From assembly GCA_029204045.2 (NCBI GenBank), contig CM055063.1, positions 31,606,810 through 31,670,809 on the forward strand: a stretch of DNA of 64,000 nt, in the 5' to 3' direction. Shown here in pieces: positions 1 through 9,167 of the stretch. The notes beneath the pieces are model-generated. The model saw nothing but the letters and a program-made list of their open reading frames with translations. It was not told the DNA's origin and ran no database searches. The position numbers and the translations under genes are program-made. Every line of letters begins with the position of its first letter. The stretch's first letter is position 1. Source of the DNA: Tillandsia leiboldiana. Taxonomy: Eukaryota > Streptophyta > Magnoliopsida > Poales > Bromeliaceae.

Positions 1-1212
1 TTGAAAAACGACCGAGTGGGAGGTGAATCCGGCCAAGCCGCGCTCCAAGAAAGCGAAGGCGAGTGGTTTTTGCTCCTGCAGCCAAATCAGAGGGTTTGCA
101 ACCTGCCTTAGGTGAGCCCTTGTTTCATTTTGATGTCCTGAATTTAATGTACAACTTGGTTGCTTCCCCGAACTGTTATTTCGTTTAAACCTCGAAGTCG
201 AGCTCCGGTTTGATCGTGTTATTAGTACACCTGTTTTTGGTGGGCCGGCAGAGGCTCAGAGGTGAGTCTCTGTACTCTTGGACACCACTGAACACGATGC
301 TCACATAAAAGCTGAGAATGACTGGATAGGATAATGATTTAAGCAACATTGAACCTAGAGACGCATTATTCATGGGCTAATTTGTAACTCCTGGGCTCAA
401 ATTGATCCGAGACTGTGAGCATGGGGTCCAGCACGTTAAGATCTAGTTACGGGTAAAATATTTTGGTTTAATGTTTCCCGATTTAAAAGTTGTGGGTTAA
501 TTAATGTGTTTTATATGAATGAAAGTGCAATTTTAGTAAAGCCCGGGGGTGTAAACGTAAGTGTAGCCTAGTAGGCTGCGGTGGACAGCGTGCACTAGAT
601 CTCTGAACCTTTCGTTCGGGAACTGATGGCCTTCTTTTTACAGAGCTTTGCTTTACGACCCGTGAACCGGCAAAAGGGTCGGTTTGTTGGCGATTTGGGT
701 TAAACACGTTTTTTCAAGAAAAATTGGATGGTTACTGATCTGTACTTTCTGGGGACTTCCTAATAGGTCCGATTGTCGTTCGAAGGCGCAAGGCGTTCCA
801 GGTGTTTCGTTCGACTTGCGTTGAGGTGGGTACCCCTTGGAACCTCTTTGTGCATGTTTTTGTTATTGTTATGTTTATCATTTCAAGGGGTAATTGGGGT
901 GATGTGGACCTCCGGATTTATGAACGTCGCGCTCGGAGATTGGACGGGCAATTCGCCCTCTCCGAACAACAGTAAGGTCGTTCGGGGCATACCAGCGATG
1001 AGGACGGTGGTCGGTGCGACCAGTCGGAAGTCGGAAGGTGGGTTCCTCTCTCGACAGTTCTTGAGTCGGGAAACGAAGGTAATTGGTAAGAGCAAAGGTT
1101 TGACATGTTAAAATATTGCTAACCCTCGTATACGCTTACGTGTTTATTATCATCATATTTATGGCGACCGAGGGCCGTGGTGCTCGATGATACATCATGT
1201 TCGGGGTGATTG

Positions 1213-1516
1213 CCGAGGCAGGTGCTCGGTCTAGTTTACTGAGGTAGGTGCTCGGTTTGGTTGGCCGAGGTTGGTGCTCGGTCGATGCTCGAGGTTGCTA
1301 AATGCACACCAGCGGTTTGGCCACCGCGAGGGTGTGCTTTTTCGGAAAAGTGGTACGTTGACCCGTGTACCCCATGTGTCGGTGACGTAATGGGGGCCCT
1401 CATGGGTGGGGGGTGTGAGCGGTGCCGAGGAGGGTGCTCGAGGTCGTGCCGGGGCGGGTGCTTGGTGCGATTTACCGATATAGGTGCTCGGTCTGGTTGC
1501 CGGGGCAGGTGCCCGG
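1213..1516 (+). repeat. Seven hairpin units with GNNGGTG loop (LTR K)
   Basis: Units at 1213-1229, 1239-1255, 1265-1281, 1425-1441, 1449-1465, 1475-1491 and 1500-1516 each consist of a 5-base arm, a 7-base loop and a complementary arm. The commonest form is CCGAG-GCAGGTG-CTCGG. The unit at 1500 is CCGGG-GCAGGTG-CCCGG, a double change that keeps pairing. Units at 1425 and 1475 have one unpaired base each. Confidence 0.75.
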
Positions 1517-2270
1517 GTTTGGATTGTACAGGGGGAGGGTTTTACTGTGGTTTGCCTTACTTTTAGCCCTTATTGCACTTTACTGTCGTTTGCAGAGTGA
1601 TGAGGGCGGTTGCTCTGATTTTTCTTACAGTTTGCTTTAGTTATAGCCCTTCATGCTTTTCATACTTTGTATCTTGTGTCGCTGACTCCCCACTCTGTGA
1701 CAGGTTCAGTCAGGGGTGAGAGCTAGGGCGACGGTGAGGCCGCGATGAGAGGTCTATTGGCCCTTCGAGGCTACAGACTGTGGTTAGTTCCCCTTGTGTT
1801 TATTTCATTATCTGTTAGTAGCTATGCGGGTGTGATACTTTTGTGGGGTTGACTTGGATGTTGGGATTATTATAAAACTCTGTGGATGAATTTTTAGTTT
1901 ACTATATGCTTGTTGGCCGTTTTCGAACCAAAAAGAAAAAGAAGGAAAACATTGCGAAAATGATTTGAAAAACGTTGGTGTCGAGTGGGCACCGTTTTCA
2001 AAACCCTGTGGATTTATGGATTTCGAAATAGTTTTGCAAAACTTTGGTGTCGTGTGGGCACCGATTCCAAAACCCTGTGGAATTATGGATTTTGAAATGA
2101 CTTTATAAAACTTGGGTGTCGTGTGGACACCGCTTTCAAAACCCTGTGGTTTTATCCTTTCAAAAATAGTCGGCCTCTTTATTACTTATGGAAAATGATT
2201 GTATGTATTCGACGATTGAACTAGTGTGGTTAAAGGTATGATGATATGATTATTGTAGTCGGGACACCGT

Positions 2271-2319
2271 GCATATACAAAGGAGACTCTGCCCGTTTGC
2301 AGAGTGAATTTGTATATGC
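2271..2319 (+). repeat. Long two-tier hairpin near the U5 end of LTR K
   Basis: The outer arms GCATATACAAA (2271-2281) and TTTGTATATGC (2309-2319) pair perfectly over 11 bp. Inside them ACTCTGC (2286-2292) and GCAGAGT (2299-2305) pair around loop CCGTTT. LTR D has the same outer arms at 32483-32492 and 32520-32529, with a changed inner stem. Confidence 0.8.
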
Positions 2320-2404
2320 GGCGGGTCTGTGCACGCACCGGGGAAGAACGGTTTCTTCCGCATGTTTAAACCCCGGTGGATTTATGGATTTCGAAAAAGT
2401 ATAT

Positions 2405-2525
2405 GCAAAATTGAGAGCTAAACGGTGACGTTTCTTCCGCATGTTTAAACCCCGGGGCGTGACAGGCAAAATTGAGAGCTGAACGGTGACGTTTCTTCCA
2501 CATGTTTAAGCCCCGGGGCGTGACA
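2405..2525 (+). repeat. Duplicated LTR terminus of K
   Basis: A 60-bp block that includes the terminal CGGGGCGTGACA occurs twice, at 2405-2464 and 2466-2525, with a few substitutions. The true LTR edge could be either 2464 or 2525. The flank after 2525 matches reverse-transcriptase coding sequence of element J, so 2525 is the physical junction. Confidence 0.8.
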
Positions 2526-3227
2526 ACAACTTGGCATATAGCTTCTTCCTCACAGGCCTTTTCACCACTACACAGGGAGGGGGTAAAATCAAAATATCCC
2601 GAGAGAATAACGCCAATAATCCTTCCAAGTGGAGCTGGAACACAAAATTCCTCAAATCTTAAAGGCGACAGGGCATTAGTCATTCCATTTGGCCTCACTG
2701 TACTCATAATGCCCCTACCGTGTCCTGAACACCATCTTGGCGAAATACTCAGCTGTATGATTCCAAAAAGATACATGCAAAATAAGCAAACAACTGCCGG
2801 AGTATAACTCCATCAAAAGGTCCTAAATAATACCCAGACCTGCCTGCAGTCACCCCACACAAGAACCCTCACTATCGTGTGTCAACAACGTGGCATCACC
2901 ACCGTGTATCAACGGTGTGGCATCACCACCGTGTATCAACGGGGTGGCACTAGGTTAAACAGACCCTTGATCCATCAGATCCTGCGACTGCGCCATCATC
3001 TCTCTCAGCTCTACAGGTGATATCCAATGAGGTGCTATCAGGGTTGGCGCGGTTCCCAGAACCACGTCAATCGCAATCTCAATCTCCCTAATCGGTGGCA
3101 TCATCATCAGCTCAGGTGGGATCACACCCGGGATCTCACGACAACAGGAATATCCTTGAGTCCCGGTGCCGCCGTAGGCACCTCTCGCATCGTCGCTGCA
3201 ACCTGTGTGCTCTAACTGTCTCAACAA
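2526..3227 (-). pseudogene. Gypsy reverse-transcriptase remnant (element J)
   Basis: This is a broken pol segment read on the minus strand. From 3227 downwards the frame gives a protease-RT linker with MPPIREIEIAIDVVLGTAP and VELREMMAQSQDLMDQG, a typical gypsy pattern. After a gap the frame near 2660-2730 gives the later RT block (GMTNAL, the counterpart of GLTNAP). The RT segment between them is missing and its place holds about two and a half copies of a 27-bp minisatellite (2871-2947). Frameshifts and stops rule out a working enzyme. The 3' part of pol lies beyond LTR K, outside the window. Confidence 0.7.
2871..2947. repeat. 27-bp minisatellite, ~2.5 copies (element J)
   Basis: The monomer GGCATCACCACCGTGTATCAACGGTGT minus small changes is the same as the one in the internal regions of array B (42886-43210 and 49895-50219). 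Each monomer contains CACCGT and ACGGTG arms around a 6-base loop. Confidence 0.85.
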
Positions 3228-5001
3228 ACAAGCCTCTATTGTCTGCCTCGCAGAAGATCATAACCTTCTCTCTCCGCAGTCAAACATCATGTGGCACTGT
3301 GCCAACCAATCCCACGCACTGGGTCAAACACCGAACTGACACAAATACCATTAAGTCTGCCGATACCACTCGAGGTCTCAACTGCACTGGACATGATCCA
3401 CAAGCCTCCTCCACATGCACCACACCAACAGGAACCTGTACCTCTAGTGCACGTGGTAACAAATCTGCCTCTAGTCCATGCAGAAATGCAACATGCTCTA
3501 ACTCCGACTGCTGTGATGAAATCACACCTGCGACACTCGATCCACAATCGTGGCGCCCTCCAACCGGGCGGCACCGACTCAACAGTTTGACGCAAGTGGT
3601 CGTCGCTCAGTCTGCCTAAAAATCAAGACTATCCACATAGAGAGCACGATCTCTGCCTTTGCTCACACTGAGGCGACGAATAAGGTCCTCCGCAGACAAC
3701 AAATCCACGCTACCGCTGCGCTACTCTGATAAAGATGCTGATGCTGCCATCGGGGTCCACCCGACCTCTGACATCTCAAAAAATCTATTATTGCAACCGT
3801 CATATGACAAAACACAATTAATTCATGCAATTCCTTATGCAATTATCCTTACTAAGCTCACCCCTCAATCACATATATTGTACCCCAAACATGCATGTTA
3901 TCAATCACCAAGGGTAACATTCCCTTGGGTAAGCTTTACATAATCCGTCCACAAGGATATCCACCATCTGGGAAAGAAAAACAAAAATGCCTCTGCCGGC
4001 CGATCAGTCCTCCAACACCTAGCGCCAAGCGCCTCTATCATGAACTCGCATCTGGCGGCAGATCCCTATCCAAAGGAACTGCAACGCCACGCTCCACACA
4101 CAATGCCTACTCCATCGAGGCATCCAAAATCCAAAACGGAGGGATCAAATAAACTGAAAGGTATCCTGGCGCAATCCACTCCCAATCACACATATCCTAT
4201 GCGCCTCGTCCCTCGAAACCTGGAGCGCGCAGTTCAACAACTGCATAAACTCTCTAGCACAGGGAGGCTCCCAATTGATCACTCCATCACCACCAACCAC
4301 GATTCTGCCTCCAAAGGTTCCAACTCAATTCCATGAATCGGGGTGGTTCATCTGCCAAAACTGGCTCCATCGATCGATGATGTCCCACAGCTCACCAACT
4401 GTCAGCTATCCACCCCGCCTCGGTACCTCAGCACTAAACATTGGCACGGAGGGGGCTACTCGCTCCATCGGCGCCACAGAAATCACTGCCGCTGAGGATA
4501 CTGCAACCAGGTGGCCTCAGGAGAAAAACACTGTCGGGCTGCCCACTGCTCCGACAACTGTGTCACCCAGACCAGCGGCTCACTCTGCCGCTGATATACC
4601 TCAAACAACCCTGCCATCGGGGCCCGAAGCTCTCTGACCTTCAATCCGGGTATCCAGCCCCAAAACAATCCGCTCAAGCTCCACTGCTGCGACGAGTGCA
4701 CACCAATCCGCACAACGCGTCGGGGAGACACTGCTCACCACGACCAACTGCACCACAGCACAAAACAAAACTCGACCCAATCCGGCCGGCGAGAGTCTAG
4801 AGCATGTCAACCGTTCCACCGCATTATGTTGTCTGGAGCCAACATAATTACTTAGGAGAATAAACATGCCAATCACTCATCCCGTTCCTTGGAAGAGGTA
4901 TAAAACTCAATCAGAACTCTCGCTAAAAATTACGACTCTCACGAAGTCATCCTAGGGTCCAACCACAAGCCTAGGGTTTCTACAGTCCCAACTGACCTAT
5001 C
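3228..5001 (-). pseudogene. Gypsy gag-protease remnant (element J)
   Basis: The minus strand at 3280-3582 keeps protease-like sequence, including the segment CPVQLRPRVVSADLMVF, which matches the usual gypsy block before the second half of the aspartic protease. Upstream towards 5001 the gag region is too decayed for domain assignment and no long frame survives. The right-hand internal part of element C (60514-62490) is homologous, for example around 3560-3620 against 61280-61345. The function would have been capsid and protease; this copy is dead. Confidence 0.6.
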
Positions 5002-5006
5002 CCTAA

Positions 5007-5018
5007 GCTCTGATACCA
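5007..5018 (-). other. Primer binding site, tRNA-iMet (element J)
   Basis: On the minus strand the sequence is TGGTATCAGAGC, complementary to the 3' end of plant initiator methionine tRNA. It lies 8 bases inside LTR J, which marks that LTR as the 5' LTR and sets the element's orientation. Confidence 0.85.
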
Positions 5019-6096
5019 ACCTAATCTGTCACGCCCCGGGGTCGAAACTGCGACCAGGGCTAGCCAACATATCCGCCACCTATGCAAAATCCCGCATAGG
5101 CGAAGCGTCTAACCTGCAAAAGATAGTACTATAGCCACGCAAATATCAGAGCGGAGATAAAATGCTGTAAAATAAAAAAAATCCAGTCACTGTACAACAT
5201 GAAATAAAGTACAATATCCATCTCCTCAAATACAGATAATCATCATACAATGTCCTCAGTACAACATCTCTCAACTATAAAAGGGGGATAAACTAAAACT
5301 ATAGTACATCAGTCTCTACATCAGTCTCTCCAAATACAAAAGATCCAACTCCAAAGTAAACAGTAAAAACCAGCTGACAGCTACAAGGAATCTCCAACCA
5401 GGGGATACAGCTACACTCCTCGGGCGGTAAGGATCTAGCTCATGACTCCCTCGCCTCGAACAACGACCGAAAGATCAGCAACTCCCGCAGAAGACTCGGC
5501 AAAACAGGAGGAAGAAAAGAGGGAAACAACAATGGGGGTGAGAACCACCAGTAAACCAGTAGCCTCCCCCTGTGGGTAAAGCCTCAAACTCCGGCGTACC
5601 CACTAAGTCTACCAAAGGCAAGAAAAGGAATAAGTGGTAAAGCTGTAAACAGAACTGCTGAATAAAGGGGAACCACCACTAGTATGCCTCTAAATGCAAT
5701 ACCGAAAGAAATGACTGTATGAATGCATCAGGAAACAGTTTCTGACCAAACAAACCCAATCTAGTCACCAGTAAAACTGGTACTGCCTGCTCTGCTGTCG
5801 AACTCAAGAACTCAAAAGAGGACCAGCACATAAGGCTCGAAATCCCAATCAGATGGACCGGTACCTATCACGGTCTAAAGCCTACTCCGGAGTGGCACTC
5901 GAGGGGAGCGACCCACACGAGTAAAGTAACCCTGTCACACATATCTCAATATAGCAGGACTGGATCAAGACTATGATCAAAGTGGGAAACTCCGTCCACT
6001 AATGAAACCCCGATCTGATGCAATGGTACTCAATAAGTGGGAAACACCATCCACTAGAGAAATCTGATGCCCAATCTAATGCATAAGTAAACATCC

Positions 6097-6290
6097 GGCC
6101 AACCGCCCAATGTCCGTGGTCGCCGCAACACCCCACAAGACCCAAAATCTGATAACGTAATCAACATCGGGCTAACCGCCTAATGTCCGCGGTCGCCACA
6201 ATAACCCACAATCCACAATCGGGTAAAATAATCAATATCCGGTCAACCGCCTACTGTACGCGGTTGCCGCAATAACCCACAAATCCAACA
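6097..6290. repeat. Three ~70-bp dyad repeats in LTR J
   Basis: Three diverged copies each contain a CAACCGC-like arm, an 8-9 base spacer and a GCGGTTG-like arm. The third copy pairs perfectly (CAACCGC with GCGGTTG). The same repeat family is in LTR C at 35155-35345. Confidence 0.7.
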
Positions 6291-7806
6291 TCAAGTACAC
6301 CCTGTCTCCGACCCTAAGGTCCCGGCTACACTATCCCAAATCCCTACTCGAATCCGAGCAACATGACTCAAAAGTCTAAATAAGAAGGAGAAAGGAAACA
6401 ATCATGATTTCTCCTAAGTCAAATCCCAGTATGACAGTGTAGCAATAAATAGTGGCCTATCTAGATGTCCATACAAGCATGCAAAAGTCCTCATGCAAGA
6501 TGAAAGAGAGAATACCTAATAACAGTTCCACATGTGTATCAAATAATAAATCCACATAGATATAACCATCATGCTAAAATCATCAGCCAACTACACATGT
6601 ATATAATCCCTGATCCATAATAAATCCCAAAGTGGTACCCGCACATAGATATGTCATAATGTCCCAATAATTAGTCCATTTAACCAATTTTCATAAAATC
6701 TATGTGCTAATATGGCATGTTAATTATCACTATTAAATATGTCCCTGCAATCATGTTTCCACAAAAATATTATCCCAATAATATTCCCAACATGCTATGT
6801 CCACAAAATTAATCTCAAATGATAGGCTCACATTTATATCAGTCAATCATGCATGGTAATCAATCAATATGTCCAATAAAGGGCTTCTCTAATAAACTTA
6901 GTGAGCAAGTCAGAAGTTGAGGTATGCAACAACCACCCACCTTGGAAAGCACAATCCACAGCCGTAAAAGTCTCCTCACTGTCCAACCACCCATTTCCTC
7001 GCAAAACACCAAAAACAGCAAACCACTGTACAAAAATCACCTCCGGTATACAAACCAACTTCCCAAAAAAAAAACAGCATTTTGCTGTTTTGTAAATCAG
7101 CAGTGAAACAGGGATTTTCACCTCTCTGATGTCCTCTGAAAAATCTAGAAAAATAACCGCTGCGATCGTCGCGTCGAGCCGATCGAAACGAGTACTCGCA
7201 CGTTCCGATCCGATACCTGTAGGTCAAGTTACAAATAAAACACCGCGGTAAGCCGCAACGCCACACAACCAAAATCCTGTGGCAAACAGTCCAGGGAAAG
7301 CTTAATTATCACCTTAGAATCAATCTCCAAAAATACCATAAAAATCACCACTGGGTTTCTCGCGACGAGTAGATCAAAATCGAGTCCTTATACGCCTTGA
7401 TCCTGTGCTCCTAGGCCAAGATATAAAATCGACAAGCCTCCGCTGTCCAAAATCCATCACAGAAAAAGGGGGGTCAAAAATGCCTCGGGAACCATGCTAA
7501 AAGTGCGAAACGAGGCGAAGTGATCAACACAAAAATCGAAGCCTTACCTCTTAGGAATGCGCTGTCGTAGAAATCTCCCAAAAATTCCTCCTGGTTTGCC
7601 CACAGCGAATTTTTGACTGAACTATGACGGTAATGGGCCGAAATGGGGAAAAAACCGAGGCGTACTGTAAAATCGATATCGCCGTTGCCGAGCCTCCAAA
7701 AATTCCGAGGATCCACCACAAGATCAAGAACATCAAAGGGAACAAATCTTATATAGAGCTCTCCCTCTCATTCCCTCTCTAAAGCTCGGAAAAGGGAGAA
7801 GAGAGG

Positions 7807-7814
7807 TATATAAA
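7807..7814 (-). promoter_or_regulatory. TATA box of LTR J
   Basis: TTTATATA on the minus strand lies 213 bp downstream of the nearest exact CCAAT-CACGTG module. The corresponding positions in LTRs I, C and A carry TATAAATA. It is the likely core promoter for the element's genomic RNA. Confidence 0.65.
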
Positions 7815-8026
7815 GGCCCATTCCAAACAATTCACTTAATGCCCGCTATGTCCCAAATTCCGGGCGCCCGAAATGTTTCGGGCGCGCACAGTGCGGCGAT
7901 CCGGGCCGTTCATCCAGCGCCCGAATGCACCAGATTGCGCCACGTGTCCCCGAACAGCGGACAACCAAACTAGCCACTCCCGTTCTGCCACGTGGCCCGC
8001 GTGGTCAACGCGGTAGGTGGCGCCCG

Positions 8027-8550
8027 CCAATGGCAGGCCGCCACGTGGCGCCCGCGTGCGCCACGTCGCCGCCGTGCCCGCCACGCCAGCCGGCCACCTG
8101 CTAACCGCCGCCTGCCACGCCACCTGCCCCGCCGTACGTACACAATGACGCGCCCAATCCCCGCGCGCCACGTGTCAAGCCCCCGCGCTCGCTGCACCCG
8201 GTGCACACACTCCGTGCACCCGACGAACCACAGACTGCCATGTGTCCACCTCTGATCCAATAGAAAACCGGCACGTGGCACACCACCAGCCTGCACTCCG
8301 TTCCTGCCCGCGCACCTGCCCGGCCTGCCCGCGCACCCCTGTGTGCGCCGCGTCCACTGCACCGAACCAATGAAGTGCTGCCACGTGTCCCCGCTCCGGT
8401 CCACCGTACACCCGCGCGCTCTCCCGTGAACCGAGCGCTCTGCGCCCGCCAATGCGGAGCTGCCACGTGGCCTCCCGCCTGGTCCACTACACCAGCGCTC
8501 CACTCCGTGGACCGGGACGCGTGCGCCGGCCAATCCGCGGCTGCCACGTG
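8027..8550 (-). promoter_or_regulatory. Six ERSE-I-like CCAAT-N10-CACGTG modules, LTR J
   Basis: Exact modules with CCAAT and CACGTG separated by exactly 10 bases start at 8027, 8154, 8257, 8367, 8449 and 8530. A degenerate CCACT copy lies at 7992. All are written in this order on the plus strand, so in the transcribed direction the G-box comes first. The spacing matches the ER-stress element (CCAAT-N9-CCACG, or CCAAT-N10-CACG for plant bZIP28/NF-Y targets). The CACGTG core also fits G-box and ABRE factors. Binding is inferred, not shown. Confidence 0.75.
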
Positions 8551-8877
8551 TCCCTCCAGCCGGTCCACGGCTCCCCCATGCACCAAAATGCACCAGAAAC
8601 TTTCAGGTCTCTGTTTTTGGGCGTCCGGACTCAGAAAAATATAAATAAATAGCCGTTTTTCATCGCTTTTCCGCGCTGAATCCAAATACGGCCTCCGTTT
8701 TGTCCAAAACTCCTCCCAAAATTTGACGGGGGTATCCGAATACACTCGGGATCCATTCAACGCACTGAGTCCATTTCTTGAGTCCGATACACACCCAAGC
8801 ACTCCTATCTCCCAAGATAGTCCTCCAGAAGCCACTGATCAAGTCATAAACCCCCAATGAAGATCCGGGTCATCACA

Positions 8878-9167
8878 ACGAAGATGACAACGGAGTACAA
8901 AAATCCTCCTGTCTCTGCGACCTTGTCCAGGTGAAAACAACGGACCCTCCGGTGGCGAAGGAAGAGATCGGCTCCTACAGTTGCGTTGATGAGTCCCACG
9001 ATGAAGAACGATATAGCGAAGGCCTCCAGATGGAAAAACGAACCCAAAACTGTTAAACGAAAGACAATCGAAATTTCGACGGTGAAAGCGGCGGTCAAAC
9101 CGCACGGGCGGCGCAGGGCAAGCGGCGGCAGGGCCGGCGCGCGGCATGCGGGCGGCGCTGGCGCTGC
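8878..9167. other. Short unassigned segment between LTR J and LTR H
   Basis: These 290 bp are the only stretch not placed inside a defined element. The right part is GC-rich with repeated GGCG runs, like the middle of LTR D, so it is probably a fragment of an older LTR into which J and H inserted. A minus-strand ORF (8844-9233) with hydrophobic stretches crosses both LTR boundaries and is unlikely to be a gene. Confidence 0.4.

Larger units (their letters stand above)
1..2525 (+). mobile_element. Gypsy LTR K, right part (left end outside window)
   Basis: This plus-strand LTR runs off the left edge and ends with the family terminus CGGGGCGTGACA at 2525. Its last 1.7 kb is colinear in reverse with solo LTR D at 32321-33600: both share the block around 770-830, the hairpin repeats near 1213-1516 and the CATATACAAA stem at 2271-2319. 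No coding potential is recognisable. It appears to interrupt the pol gene of element J, whose reverse-transcriptase remnant starts directly after it. Whether K is a solo LTR or the end of a full element cannot be seen, and no target-site duplication can be checked. Confidence 0.75.
5027..8877 (-). mobile_element. 5' LTR of gypsy element J
   Basis: The minus-strand LTR is 3851 bp. It begins TGTGATGACCCGG at 8877 and ends GGGGCGTGACA at 5027. In sense order it holds a distal U3 box (8672-8686), a GC-rich block of repeated CCAAT-CACGTG modules (8027-8550), a TATA box (7807-7814), and a long R/U5 with three ~70-bp repeats (6097-6290). Short ORFs inside are not credible genes. The element's 3' half is lost behind LTR K. 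Confidence 0.85.
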
